A DNA stretch of 64,000 nt from Neodontobutis hainanensis (Eukaryota > Chordata > Actinopteri > Gobiiformes > Odontobutidae). The notes below the pieces were generated by a model. The model did not search any database. It was not told the origin of the DNA and saw only the letters and a program-made list of their open reading frames with translations. Below are positions 50,301-64,000 of the stretch, one piece after another (position 1 is the stretch's first letter; each line of letters begins with the position of its first letter). A program made the translations under genes and the position numbers. The DNA lies in NCBI GenBank assembly GCA_024349245.1, contig JALDNG010000020.1, positions 7,200,001-7,264,000 of the forward strand. Direction: 5' to 3'.

Positions 50301-53068
50301 CAGAATACAAACATCTAAATTATGAAAGATGTTGGATTAAATTCCATATTGTGATAATGACCTTATCTGGTTGTCTCCTTTCTATAATAATAATCTCCCA
50401 TCGATTTTTCCTTCCTGCCCGTTTGATATTAAGGCCTTTACATTCTCAAATGCCAGTCAGATTATTAACAAAAGAAAAACACTTAAACAGTGGTGGAGTC
50501 TTTGAGTAACTTTCAAAGGGTAACAACAATCAGACTTTGACTTCTCATCCTTTACTGTTTACCGAGTGGGTGTTCTACAATGGAAATGTACAGTGAAATA
50601 TCTTTCTGAAACACATTAAGGATGCAAAGGAAACAAATAGGCAGCCTTTGTTATAAATGAGTCTCTGAGGAGGCCAAGTCTTTTTTCATTCGTTTGTCTA
50701 GTTCGTGTCTTTCTTCTTCTACTCCCACATCTTTGCAGTGTAACAGGTTAGTCATGATGTGATGGTGCTCTGGTCCTATCACTGAACATCCCGTTATTAG
50801 GCACAAAGCCAGTGTGCTTATGTGCCCATCAGTGGCCTGTGTCAGTGGCCCCCTGGAGAATGTGCTCCTGGACTTGGTGAACCACATGTAGTCAGTGCAA
50901 ACATTTCCGAGTGATTGCCTCTGCAAGGTCAGTCAAAGACTGGGTTATCTTGTGCCGAGGACACACCCCCAGCATGTAGGCAATAATGCTAAACCGCACT
51001 ACTGGCTGTGCTGACATTGAAAAATATATGTCCAAATGAGAATGCATGCATCATTTGCATTTTTATTATTTTGCAGGCCAGGTTTTATGTACAATCCAAT
51101 TAATGTCAATTTTTCTCTCAATTTCTCCTTGAATTTTACAAGTCATACAAAATATTCATCTAATGGCTAACTTAAGTACAGTGATGTTGGGAGTATTTCA
51201 GAACAGCTTCTCTTCAGCGTGGATTAATGTGCTGCTGTTTCAGATGGTGCTCGCTTCAAGGGCATCTTTGTTCCATCTTTAAAGACAAATTGCACCAGCT
51301 TGGTGAGAAGGAACAGACCTGGGAATCTCTCTACTTGGCATTCTGTAAGGACAAGACAAAATGTAAAAAATATGGAAAAAAATATTGAACAACTGGCCCG
51401 AGCAACAATCAACACAGAGGGCCATGTCTTGGTGTGGTTTTTAAACAATACTAAATAACATTTTGAAAGCTATTGTTTTTCTTGTTTACTATTGTTATTT
51501 CTATTTTATAACTAAAAGTCATGCATCTATCTGCCACCACAGAAACAGGACTTCATTAGAGACAACATCTAAAAGCAACTGATTTTACTAGTTAACAATG
51601 CTCTACTCGACTGTTCTAATGTATTTTTATTTAACTAAACTGTGGTTGACGACAGCCTACCTTTTTATAGCAGAATTTGGCATTTGCCTATAGTGAAATT
51701 AACTTCTTGCTAACACAGACATTTGCCTTTGTTTAGAGAGGGTACAGTCTTATAGTCATCATTTATAAAACCATCCACCACAGCAATATTGTACTTCTCA
51801 TGGTTTTGTTTGTTTTTTGTATATATTTTTTTCTTTTTTTTACACACACATGAGTAAATGGAATTTCCATGGTAAGATACATGCTGAGTCAGCTAAATTA
51901 GCCTTCAGCAAATAAGAATTTGAAGGTCTTTAAAGTGGATCAGTGGAGCCGGTGTAGACCTGTTATTTGGTTTATTTGAAGAGGGGTTAGGGCTAACTTA
52001 CTTGGATCATGTACTTAACTGCTAAAACAGTAATACGGGTAAATTGCACACCTTCTTTGGCAAATTTCTTTGGTTTATTTTAACAAGCGACCAGCACCAA
52101 CAAATCTTTTGTGGTTTGAAGCAAAAAAAAAAATTACAATACCCGTTCTTCATCTTTTTTATGTCTTAAAATTAAGCCCTGTCTCTGTAATTACTCAGAT
52201 TAAGTTAGGCTCAATTTGCCTCAGGCAAACAAAGAGTGAGACTTTGAGATGGTTCCTGAGACAACTGGTGCATTTTAGTCTACATTAACAGCACAGGGTG
52301 TGAACAAGCTTGGGATTGTAACTGCTAGGTGTGTTTAAAATGTAAGTCAAGATGAACAAAAGGAGTTATTGCTACATTTTCCAATAGACAATGCTGACAA
52401 AATAGTTGTCTGGTAAACCTGCACAGGAATATGTTTTTTGTGTCTTAACACAAACAGGAAATTACATTTAGGAAGCCTCTTTCTTTGTTCATTAAGCATG
52501 CAAGGGTTTGTCAGACGTGCTTGCAATAAAATTAAAAAAACTTGATGACTATAATAATCTCACTGATTGCCGTCAGATGTTTATTTCACTTGGAGCTTAC
52601 TGGCCCCTGTGTGCTACATTTTATTCCAGCAAATGATAAGATGCATAAGTACTGCAACATGAGGTATTTCTAGCATACAGAGCGCTAACATAAAGCACAA
52701 AATAACAACCATAATTATACAGTGGGACCTTTTGTGAAGACTAGATAATACCAGCAGAAACTCTACAGTGCTTTGAGGCTGAGTGGTAATGGCCCATTGA
52801 TTTCAGGATAATCCAGATGGATATATAAGCCAGAAGGATGTTATAGAAAATATGGAATTGTAATGGAAACTTGATACCGACACAAACACACACAGATCTT
52901 GTTTTCGACAGACCTGTGAAGCAAGTTCTCCAGAGTTTGAGAGATGCTATCAGAAATGAGTCATTTTAACCTTTGCATAGTTAATCATGTCAGGGCAGGT
53001 TCCTGGTGCTGTTTATACCCCTCTTCTGCTATTGAAATGTAAGCATTTGGTTGTAAACTGTGCAGTTC
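47352..53068. other. Intronic or intergenic DNA without recognised genes
   Basis: AT-rich sequence with homopolymer T tracts and short direct repeats (ATAGTTTAAAGC occurs twice near 49498-49523). A more CpG-containing block lies at about 48290-48480. No exon or repeat family supported. Confidence 0.4.
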
Positions 53069-53242
53069 TTAATCTGACAGTGGGGATCCTTCAGGTGCGC
53101 ACTGGAGCGTGTCATGCACGTAGCCGAGCTCGCTGATACGAAGGTTAAAGTCATCATCAGAGTTGAACAATCTTTCACACTTTTTCTTCGACTGGCTTGG
53201 CAAACAAAATAGCGGCACATACAACCTTGGAGTTGTGTCCTG
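53069..53242 (-). other. Unidentified minus-strand open frame, possible exon or gene relic
   Basis: On the minus strand a frame of 57 codons is open to a TAA at 53069-53071. Its last part, including SKKKCERLFNSDDDFNLRIS and ELGYVHDTLQCAPEG, has a protein-like balance of charged and hydrophobic residues. I do not recognise the family. There is no ATG in the frame, so it could only be a downstream exon or a fragment. An acceptor-like TCTTTCCCACAG lies upstream on that strand (about 53283-53294), but a stop falls between it and this frame, so it does not fit directly. Chance or a conserved non-coding block are real alternatives. Confidence 0.2.
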
Positions 53243-56200
53243 TCACAGTTCATCAGCCAAGCAAAGTCAAGCCGGCTGCGCTGTGGGAAAGACGGGAGCG
53301 TCACCTCAGCCTGACCAGGCATGGTTGCCCTGCAGGGGAGTGGCAGCATATTAAGACTGCAAACGCAAAGGCAGAGCAGCCAGAGGAGTTCTGTCCTTCA
53401 CCAACCTAACTAGCCACAGCATAGGGGACAGTGCTTGCTGTCCCAAACTATCCACAAAGAGAATGTGGGTCTCATGGCTTCTGCATTTGCATGACACTAG
53501 AGGAAATCAAATTTTGTGCTGTGTTTGACTTAAGCTGAACTTTTGAATATCTTAGTCCTACTTTTATTGTGTTTAATCAATATAGAGTCAGAAGCGGTGC
53601 TACTTTTGAATGAGATGCCAATAGCTGGCCACTGTCCATGCATCTCCCAGCACTGGGCTTTGAAGTTTACAGAGTTATGCAAGAAGTACACAGAAAAGAA
53701 AGGAAGGAAATACTTGATTGACACACACACATATTGTTGTATTATATAATTAACTAACCAGGTTGTGGGTTAAACAAGTTCAACTATTGTAGCTGAGCCT
53801 AGCTTTGAGCACAGTCAAGTCATGCTTAGGTCACGGAAGTGTTTCCCATACAGGGCTTTGTTCAGCAACCCTAGCTCAACTTAAAATGTGCATGTAAATG
53901 TACTGAACGTCACTGTGGCCAATTCTGCTTGGTTAGCCTTACGGAGCCTCAAGTAGGTCATTTTAGTGCAGCCGTCCAAGCATGCTAGGAAATGTGCATA
54001 TAAATATTTAACAGTCTTTTATTCCTTTCTGCCCACAACAACAGGATAAAAAGGACTAGTCATTTGTATTCATAAAATAAATTACATTGCAAAACTATAG
54101 CAAAATTATGGCAGACATAATAATTGCTAAATATGTAACTGTTTGGGGAATAGGAATACAATACAGATTTAATTGCTGCAGTATCAACACTTCCCAAGAA
54201 ACAAAAATCTTTGATCATTGCTGGAAAGAAATATATGCAGTTAAAGTTTATATTAATGCTATTTTGTTGGTTTAATTTACTTTCATTAGAAACAATAAGC
54301 TGCCACATTATTATTCTTGTTCCATTATGAAGTGCTCCGCAGTGGCTTAAATAATACAGACGCCTGAGATGCTATTTTTCCCTTTACTGCCCCTATAATG
54401 CTGCGCAAACAACTGTCATCGTAAAGCTTTAAAATAAAGTACTTTAACAATAAAATAAAAATGACTATTTGTAAATACAATAACATAACCACTCATAACA
54501 AAACATAACAATCAAAAAACATGGCATACATTGGATAAATATAATAACTTCACATTATTTTAACAAACACATTAACACAACAATGTGATTTGCATTTTAG
54601 ATATGCATTCTGTTTTCTATTTACAAAATACCCACTTGTAGCATTAATAAAGAAGATGGTTTGATGTGAACCTAATGAAAAACATAATCTCTCCAACACG
54701 TCTGTTGTGTATGACGACTTGGGTATGTCAGGATACAGCCTGTGAGCATACATACATGAGTGGTAGGCTACTGGAAGACCAGAAAAGCATCTTTAGAAAC
54801 CCTCCTGCTTTTTAAATCTTTCACCTGCCTGCCTTTGATTTGAGAAACAAATCCATTTAACATGTGCAGAACTGTTTTTACCATATAATCATACTGTACA
54901 TTGTAGTCTTTGTATTCACAAAGAGGTGTTTGTGTGTTGTTCTTTCCTTGTACATCACTCTGAAATGAGTACTAGTGGTAATTAGGTAATTACTTGGCTG
55001 GTGTGCACCATGAACATACATTAACACAGTCTTGAATTATAAATAACTTGAAACTAGATTAAACACAAGATTATGCCCATGAGGAATACACCTGTCACAG
55101 CTCACTGGCCTTTACTCGACTCTGGCCTGTATTCTCCTTTATGTGATGCTGTGTTAGCGTTCCATCTCAACAATTGTGTGCTGAATATGAATGCCAGCTT
55201 TTTACCTTGTACTGCAGAAAGCGTATTTTGCCATTATTTTCAACACCCTGTATATTTTAGCAGCAGCCCAGCGTGTTTGTCTCTGGTATTGATGGAAGAC
55301 GCAGTTGCAGACTGTGAAGGGCACAGGAACAGTTAGAATGTGTGTCCATTGTGTGTGATTGTGGCAAGCATGATGATTGTTAGAAGGTTAAAGTGGCAAA
55401 GAAAGCACCTGGTGGCAGTGGGTGCTTTTCATTTGGCACTGGCCCAGACGTTCCAGCTATAGCCTGCCTCCCCCCACAACTCCAAAACATTGCTAAAATG
55501 GTATAATTATCTGCTTAGATATTGTGGTTATGATATACTACACTGTCGAAGCCAGAACGCACAGGCGGACATACATTCTGTATACACATTTTCTTACATG
55601 TTTTATCTACCCTCGCTTTAAAAGAATCTTCTATAAATAAAAGGAAAAGTTACAGAAGGGTCTGCGAAGGGAGATGTGAACCAGTAACACCTCTATCCTT
55701 TCCCTGTGCAAACCCAACCTCACACCTACTTGAGCATGCAGCGTTAGGAGTGTGAACTCACTTCTCACACCACAATGTGGTGCTTCATGTGCATCAAACA
55801 AACTAAATGTAGAAGCACAATATAGCACAACTGCCTCCATAAATAAGTAATGGGTGTTAATTAATTAGGTAAGATTTAATTTAACTTTTTATCAAATAGT
55901 TTGAACATAAAGCTTGTAATGAAAATCATTATGAAATAAACCAGTTATCTGTTTATTTGTAGTGTTTTAGCAAATCAGAATAGTGACACTTTATAATCAC
56001 CTGTTTGATTGGGCCTTTTATGACTTTTATAACTTATAACTTATTCTGAATGAGCTATGTTTGGTGCAGCAGATACACACAAGATTGTAAATCTTGTTAA
56101 AACAATAAAGGTTACAGCCAATTGGCCTAAGTGTCTTGTGCCTGAGTTCTATGTGGAGTAGTAGACGGTGTGGCTATATTTAAGGGAGAGCTCCAAAAAC

Positions 56201-58368
56201 CTGTGAAAACTCTACTGCAGAGATGAAAGCACTGTTGAGTGGACTGTGATTTGAGATATATTTTTATGAAAGTCATCCATCCCTTGAAGTCCCATCCCAA
56301 GGTTAAATCTATGGTATTAGGTTTCATATAGATAGCTGCTGTGATACATTGTCAAAGAAGAACATTTTCCCCTATGTGAAATTGTAAAGAAATGAGACAG
56401 CTAAGGTATCCTAATCAGTAGTGAGCAATATTATAATTTGTTATCACCCAAGTGAGGCACAAGTAAAATGAAATGCCTATTTGTGAATCGAGCATGGATT
56501 GCTTTGGGGGATCTGGTGGGAAAAATACTTAATAATAATAATAAAGTTACTGTTGATTCCAGTAACTTTGGAAAGGCCTCAGCTGAACATCATCTCTCTA
56601 ATGATCTATAATCCTTTGGCAATACTTTAGTGGGCAGTTGGCCTTTTAAAAATTCTATTTACCAGAATGTAGAAATAAAGTCAAATAAATACACTGTGGT
56701 CTGCTCTCATCACTCAGGCCTTGCATTCTAGATGAACTTTGCCAAAGCGTACTTACTGCCAGACCTGTCTTTAGCACAGTAATGTTTTTTGTGTTTTGTT
56801 TCGTGTGTTTTTAACTATATTAACCCTTTCATTTGTACAAGTTAAACACTCTGAAATGACTGCATAGGGAAGTAATACAAAGAAGAGCCAGGTAAAAGGT
56901 GGTTTGCAAGCCAAAGCAGCACGGTCATTCACTGTGGATTTTAATGGAGCCATTGATCGTTGGCCTGTGGAGGACACACCCAGCAGGGGTTGGACTCACA
57001 GCGAGGAGACAGGTGTTTCGCTCGATATCTGTCCCAGTTCTCTGACCTTAAAGCTTTTAATCAGCTCTGCAAGGGAGCTTGTCAATCCTGTCAAACAATG
57101 AGCAGCCCTCGGTATAGACACTGTAAGGGAGGGCAATGAAAGGGTAAGAGCTCCAAATAATACTTTAGCAGCCCTGAGGAAAAAGTGCGTACATGCAGTG
57201 TATTGCTATTTTGTCTAGAGTCCCACTGGACAGGCCTTTGTGAGTTTGAGCCAACCACAGTGGTAGCCTTAACCCTGTTAGCACATTTCAAAGGGTGTTA
57301 ATGTCAAGGCGTAGGTGTTCACGTGAATCATTACATCTGGAAAAAAATGATAATACATATAGCTGTGAGTTCAATGCTATTACCAAGAGGTCTTTTTTTT
57401 ACCAAGTGGTCAAGATTTTTGTGGTTTTGTTACAGATTTCAGCTTGGTTGCAACAGTAATAAGCAGAACCTTACATACGGAGGTAGCGCTAAAACAAAAT
57501 CTTTGTTCTCAAGAACTGAGATGGCTTTCTGAGTTTTTCAAATCTGGAAAATATTATTGACACCATGGACAATCATTCACACCACTTTCATGAGTGTTGG
57601 GTAGCATCACTTTTGAAACTAACTCGCATGTTTACCTAGATACTGCTTTAAAAACTAAAAACTTTAAAACATGTTTGTTACTAAAAATTAAAAGTTTTGT
57701 GTGTACATTGCAGCAATTGCTGATTATGCCGGCCACTGGCTGCACATCTTCCGACACTAAGAGGCTGCATTTTATGAGCCTGAACTCTGCAGACTGCAGC
57801 TTGATAATGACAGCTGGAAACATCATACTTATTCACTTCAGCATGATTAATTTCAGCTTTCACAGCCCGTATCGCTTGAACAGGAGTTTAACACATACAT
57901 ACAGTATAACATGTGCATGCTTTCTGTAGTTATTGTAATAAAAAAATAAATCAAACAGATTTGCATTGTCACAGTTATCAACAAGTTTGTCCAACAATGA
58001 ACAAATGTAGCATAGACAGACTCAGCTGCTTTGATCAGATGCTCTAATGAAGAGCACACAGGCAGCAATAACCTAATCTGCCTTGAGTTTTAGCTGTCAA
58101 TAATGAACATAATGCATTAACTTGATTAAAGATTGTGCAACTTCATAAAACACATGCTTTTTAAGTGACATTGCACACATACAGATAACAAGGCCAGCAC
58201 AGGCCATTGTTGATAAAGCAGGTAACTACAGCATCACATGAGTTGGATCACAACAATTATGATCTGAGTATTCTAACGGTATTAGTTTGTAACATGTCAC
58301 CCCCAACACTATTATTTATTTTATTGATGAAGAATGATGATTTGAATTTGAAATATGATTATTTTTAG
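53243..58368. other. Intronic or intergenic DNA without recognised genes
   Basis: Strongly AT-rich, especially 54000-54700. No exon, RNA gene or known repeat family supported. Confidence 0.4.
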
Positions 58369-58521
58369 CGCTTTTTGCCTTTATTACACACTCAGAGCAG
58401 ACAGACAGGAAATATGGTGACAGAGAGGAATGACACTGAACAAATGACCCGAGACAGAATCCATCTTGGGTCTCCTGAGTATGTGTTAGAGCGCACCAGG
58501 TGTGTCAGCGAGGCACCCCAC
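58369..58521 (-). mobile_element. tRNA-derived SINE, minus strand
   Basis: Read on the minus strand it starts with a degenerate tRNA-like head (GCTGACACACCTGGTGCGCT, compared with an AGCTCACCTGGTAGAGCGC-type box A). A weak box-B region (GAGACCCAAGATGGATTC) follows, then CATTCCTCTCTGTCACC and TTTCCTGTCTGTCTGCTC, and it ends AATAAAGGCAAAAAGCGC. This order matches a widespread fish SINE whose tail reads AATAAAGGCAAAAA. The copy is old and the borders are approximate. Confidence 0.6.
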
Positions 58522-61500
58522 TGACTAGTATTTTAAAGTGGAGTCCCCAATTCACACGTCTAGGGACTGATCCCATGACAGAAGTACTTACCATTCATTT
58601 TCTTATTTTTTTTTTAATAATTACTTGAAAATGTTTACATTTTGTTATATTTTTTAAATTTGGTGAACGTTGAAAATACTAGGACATTGTTCTGAGCCTA
58701 TCATGTGACTCATCCTTCTCTAAAAAGCAATGCATTCTCCATTGGTTACTCTTCTGAGTGACTGACAGGTATTTCAATATGAGCTAATTGAGCTATTGAA
58801 TCTCTCCATGTCTGCCTGCTTTACTTTCTTTGCTTCTGATCAATAGTAATACACTATCAGGATTTGTCAGCTATACTTTTTCTCTTTGTTTCATCTGAGC
58901 CTTACAAGCCAAAACCCATTTCATTCTTGCAGGCTCATTTCACTGCGATTCCTTCTGCAGTTCTACTCTGAATTGGCACACTGTGAAGTTTAACTACAGC
59001 ATATCTCCTAACACAGAGGGTAATTATGGCATTGGTTTGATTGCAGTTAATGGCGCAAGCTGTCGTTGAATAAGTCACACAGCAGTCACACAGTTACAAT
59101 TTGGCCACATTCAAATGACACTGAACCACACAATTATCTCCAGTCGCTAGCATCTCCAAACTTTAACAGCCAAGTGTTTTTTGTTTGTTTGTTTGTTTTT
59201 TTGTTTTGTGTTGTTTTTAATGTCAGGAGATAATAATTGACATTAAATGTACCACATTTTAGGTAGCTCCTTTTTGAACCCTAATGAGATTATTACCTGC
59301 ATTTCCCACAAGCCCCCAGCCCACCCACTCTGGTCTTTTCTCACACAGCTGAAAACTGAGTTGTTTGACAAGTTTAGATTTATACAGTTGATTACTTCTC
59401 TTTCTTCTCACTGTCCTATATTGTCTTGCCCTGTGTTTCTTGAGAATTCACATCAGAGTTCCTCTGTCCAGGGTCCATGTGTCAATGCACATTGTTGCAC
59501 ATCTAACGACCAGTGGAGGAACTCATACCACCAACTCTCAGTCTGTATTTTCCCCTTACTGTGGCTTTGTGGTTCCCTGCATGTCTCCATGCCAGCTGAG
59601 TTTCTTTTGAAAGAAATTTAAGTGTTGTTTTTCCATGTGTTCTTTTAAAGTTTGCCATCTAAAACAATGCCTGTTGAAAAAGAATCATGGGGATGTTCAT
59701 TAAAATAACTAGACAAGTTTGTTCTATTGTATTTTTTCTGACTAGACTGGAAATTTTAACTTAATAACTTTGTAGATGACCATCTTGTTTCATGTTTTGG
59801 TGCAAGGACTACTCACAGATATGTGTGAATGGCAGGACTACCAGGTATTTCCTAGGCTCAGTCTGGATGCATGTTATGCTAGAAAAGCAGACAGCCATGA
59901 GAAAGTATTGTATATTGCGATACTTAGAGGCTGGTGGGAAAAACAATACTCAGTCACAGCTGGAAAGCACATGCAGCAGAATATGAACATGGTCCTGAGA
60001 TGTGGTGAGCATTCCAATGGCTATATGTATGTGGAACATGGAGCCTTACTCGTCCTGGAAAAAGAGACTGTGGTCGTGGTTTAGGAAATGGTTCAGCAAT
60101 GGACTCAGTGCTCTGCCGAAAACCACTGGGTTTAAAGAGTTTATGAACAAAACACACATTAAAAATATGAATTTGGCAAAGGGCAGAAGATACATCATGT
60201 ATTAATGCTCTCTTTTGCCTTTGCCAAATAAAGCATCAAGCTTGTCATCCTGTCAGTTTTGCGACAGTCTTTTGAAAAATAAGGTTGTGCAGAATTATCC
60301 TTAATTGATCCAGCACTGCAAGCAATGTATGTCTATATAATGTATATATAGTCAGTGCACTGCAAAAGGATCTGTTTTATACATGTAAAAACAATTTAAA
60401 TTATTACATGATAATATAACAAGTTGAATGAAATAAGTGTGGCAAATGCAGTTTTATGAGCATCAGCAACAGGGCAAAATGTATTAATGTTTATTTGTGT
60501 TTAATTCCGCATACACAATCTGGAGCTGATTCTATTCTGACTTTATTTTTATTTAATAATTTTGATTTGTTGTTGCTTTAGAACTAATTAAATGTAAAAG
60601 CTGCTTGTTTGGAGCAAAAGCATAGCATTTGTCATAGTCCCATAGTGAACATGACTCAGACACATACTAAGTGTGCTTGTTAATTGAGAGCAGACTGGGG
60701 TAGCAGCCCACTGCCCACTCCAGCTGGAGTGTGAATTCTCCCTCCTATATGTTAATAGCTCTGCTGGATAAATGGCTTGCACCAGCATTGCCGGGGAAGA
60801 ATAGCTCACCATGCCAGTGTGCCGAGCTGGGTGCGCATTTCCTGCTGTCCCAGACACAATTAGCCATGCACTTTGATGACAGAAAGTATTTTATTTTTTC
60901 ACACATCTTAAGAATTTATGACTTGCACAGAATTAAGTCCTCTTAAGAATTCAATAGAGGTTTTCCATCTGTGACAGGAAGTGGAAATGTCTAAATATCA
61001 TAAGGGTTTTTATTATAATATTAATTGTGTGTTCTGTTTTCCTGCTTTGTTGAGCAAATGAACATGCAGCAATACTTGTTACATGTGCTAGTGCTGTCTA
61101 CCTCTAAAAAAATAACCTGAATTATGAGTTGGTCTTTTTCATAAAAGTCAAGTAAAACTCGACTAGTAGGTCAAAACCAAAGACAATACTCTGTGCTTTT
61201 ACAAAGTATTTTTTAAAAGTCGCCTTGCATTGCCATGATCATTATACTTCAGTACCTAAAGAGAATCCTATTCTGTCACCTTTCATCTCTTTCTTCAACA
61301 ACAAAAGGGTTTTAATTTAGAAATCTTAATGTTTCCATTTTCATCAGACACAAGTGTTTGGCATAAACATGGAAGTATGTCCTCTATGCAAGACTTATCT
61401 TTACTCGTGGACAATGAAACAGATGGTGTGAGAGAAGGATTTGTCATGCATGAGTGTCCAGGGCCAGACTCTTCCTCAGCACTTTTTGGCAGTAAATTTA

Positions 61501-64000
61501 TATGCGTTTTATGCTGTGTTTAGCTTCAAGTATAGGGTAGTTCAACAGTCTATCCTATAAGTCATTTGCAGTCCAATTTTTACAACAAATCCCTCCACTT
61601 TACCTTTTATGTGACAGGAAAGAACATACTCCTGATTATAAAAGTATTCCTCATCTAAGCACCGATGGCCACGTTATACTCACATGCGGCATGTACATAT
61701 AGCAACTTAAGTGTTACCCAGTTTTGACCGGGCAGAATGTGAAACAACTTTCACCCTGTGCTAATACTGTGATATCCACTGGAGGTGTGCAGCCTGCAGC
61801 ATCGTCCTACACAGCTTTAATATCCTGAGTGCTCTAATCTGCTCACCATGTCTGACCCTAGTGCATGCCACTCTCACTGCTCACCCTGCCCCTTTAACTC
61901 CACCAAATCCTCTGCATTATATTTTGTAACCTCGTCAAACCCTTGCCCTTACTCTTAGCTCATCTGAGCCACCCAAGGCCATAATGCATCACTTTGCAAC
62001 ACCCCTGTGGCTTCCATTTATTTATTGATCGCCTCGCCTCTATTAAGATGTCTAACAGCTGTTTGAAAGCCCTGGCAAACTTTTGCAATATTGATAAATC
62101 ACCTCTGCACATCTTTGCACACAAAGCCCATTCTGTCGATGAGAGGGTTGTAAAGTAATGTAATGTCCGCTTTGTGTAAGTACTCCCCAGTGCCACAACT
62201 TGTTTTTTTGTGTTCTTGCATCACAATATATTTTTTTTCCCGATAACATACTCTCAGACACTTGTGTTATCTGGTTGTGCTCTCTGTTTAAGTTTCAGTC
62301 TAACCATCTGATCTGTTATTCATTTACCAGTTGCAGGGCTATTCTTCTCCTGTAGCCGCTCTGTGCTTACTTAACAGTTGCTGCATCTGGTATCAGTGAG
62401 TGAGCGCATCTCACCATTTGGTCAGGTAACGTCACTCGTGTTTATTTTGTGTCGTAGAATCGAAACCGTGGCGGGAGTGTTTAGCTAAGCCGCGGGGGGG
62501 TGGGGGAGGGTCAGAGTCCTCTTATGTTTACATTCAGTACACTTCCTCTGCCTTCTCTTTTTTGGACTCTCGAGCGAAAGTCTTTTTTTGTCTTGGTTAA
62601 TTTTTTTACAGTGTTCAAAAGCAAAACAAAAGCCAATAACTTGTGACACACTGCATGTGACTAAAGAATGCACTAATTTATATTATGTAAAAAAATACAG
62701 CTTGTCTTGCACATTTTACTGAAATATAGTATCATGGATAAATATACTTTGCTTCTTTGAACAAAATGGAGCAGTGTTGTTTTCCAGTGTTTCCTTGGGA
62801 TGAATCATTACTGTGCCTGAACTAGAACGAGAAGCTCCATTGCTGAACAACTGATGCATCCCCTTGACATTTGAAGCGCCTCCAAGCTGCTCGAGGGGCA
62901 TGTGTGTGTGGGCTGGAGCTGTGGACCTTGTGTTGCCTCTGTATTGACTCATGCAGCAGCATTAGATGAGAATCGGTGCATGTCGTTGGCCAATGCTACG
63001 CGCTACCAACCTGAAAGTTGTAATTTTCTAACCCTGCTGGATAACATACGACTACTGTGCCACTGCGTCTGGTCATTACGCTCTCTCCTCCTCAAACAAA
63101 CAGCCATTGGGAATAGTTAGAATTAAATGTGCAGCTTCTTTCATGGAGCAGCTCCAGATTGGGAAGTTTCCTAACATAATAAATATTCCTGATAATCATT
63201 AACATTTACAGCGCAGCAGATGTTGCACTTTGCTGAACGAACAAGCGTGTTGTACAATGCAGTATTTCAAATTTGAATCAGATAGTGGAAAATGAGAAAC
63301 AGGACTACTAACCATCTGTTCCAGTGAGGTTTCACTTGCCTCTGCAGTACAGTGTTTGCTCAGGGAGACAAAAGGTAAATGAGAGCTTGGCAGGTACACC
63401 GTTGTTTACCCGAGAGACCCAGCTGAAGTACCATCAAATAGTGTCCAAGTATGGAGTAAAAACGAATTCTCTGACACGTGCTCAACCATTTTAAACACTT
63501 AATGGGCACAGTAGGTAGAAAAGCAGAATATGGCTGCCTTAAGTGTTCTGTGTTGAATGCGGATACAATATTATGTACTCAATAAACAATTAAAGAACTT
63601 TTTTATCCATTTACATTTTTAGGTGCTCTGTAAACATTTTCATTTTGTTTTTCTACATTATTTCCTAATTCACCTTTATGTGGAAGCCTATTATATTGGT
63701 GCATAAATAGTACAAATTTAGACATAGTTTTAAATAATCAGATCCAGATGTTTTTGTCTTAATCTTTTAAATATATGCTGAACTGGGATTCTCCGCAGAC
63801 AATGGTACATACACATGTTACATAGTATAATTATAGGAGATTAGTGGAATTATAGTTTGATTGATGATCATTTATGCAAATTAACCCCATACTTTTTGGA
63901 TTTACAACAGATTTTCACAATTTAAATGGATTACGTGCAGACAAACACAGAATGTTGGTGTGAATAATTGTTGCAATTATCAAAGAAAGTTTAAAAGGGG
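58522..64000. other. Intronic or intergenic DNA without recognised genes
   Basis: No exon supported. The longest open frame in the window (59247-59621, 124 codons) lies here but has no domain and no coding-like features. A (TTTG)n-like tract is at 59177-59218. A unique, more GC-rich block lies at about 60690-60880. Confidence 0.4.
59177..59218. repeat. T-rich (TTTG)n simple repeat
   Basis: Several TTTG units followed by imperfect T/G runs; low-complexity sequence only. Confidence 0.85.

Noticed and set aside
59247..59621. Longest open frame (124 codons, +)
   Set aside because: No domain, signal or coding-like composition; a frame of this length can arise by chance in 64 kb, and no splice or promoter context supports it.
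1..64000. CRISPR arrays, operons, phage or bacterial defence systems
   Set aside because: The window is spliced, AT-rich, repeat-laden vertebrate DNA; no regularly spaced repeats or tightly packed genes occur.

Overview
This window reads as non-coding genomic DNA from a vertebrate, most likely a teleost fish. The sequence is AT-rich and low in CpG. Its recognisable pieces are typical of fish genomes: two Tc1-like DNA transposons, 5'-truncated LINE tails ending in short ATTG repeats, a degraded LINE of the kind whose protein contains a KAPGVDEI motif, two tRNA-derived SINEs, a hAT-type MITE, a solo-LTR-like block and a long (CA)n microsatellite. There is no bacterial gene organisation. None of the 60-124 codon open frames looks like a complete host protein.

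Layout. 1-1076: right part of a decayed Tc1-like transposon, cut by the window edge. 1077-23.6 kb: gene-free DNA with a (CA)n tract (7615), two co-oriented LINE 3' tails (10306 and 11716), a minus-strand solo-LTR-like block (12843-13212), a nearly end-to-end Tc1-like element (15293-16730) and a minus-strand LINE remnant that has lost its reverse-transcriptase core (about 19805-20590). About 23.68-24.45 kb: a block richer in GC and CpG than its surroundings, read as promoter plus 5' UTR. 24447-24498: the one well-supported host coding segment, a first coding exon on the + strand encoding a 17-residue signal-peptide-like N-terminus, with a strong Kozak context, an in-frame stop 9 bases upstream and a CAG|GTAAGC splice donor.

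24.5-64 kb: I could not identify a second exon, so the rest is read as a very long first intron (at least about 39 kb) and its embedded elements: a tRNA-SINE (27554), a LINE C-terminal tail (41896-42038), a hAT-like MITE carrying an 11-bp minisatellite (46903-47343), a minus-strand SINE (about 58369-58521) and several CpG-containing, non-repetitive blocks that could be conserved enhancers. A long 5' UTR with three short upstream ORFs, a signal-peptide exon and a giant first intron suit a neural or developmental cell-surface or secreted protein. I cannot name the gene from 17 residues.

No novel multi-gene system is visible. The items most worth checking are the first exon with its uORFs, the MITE with its internal minisatellite, the solo-LTR-like promoter cassette, the minus-strand open frame at 53069-53242 and the candidate conserved blocks.
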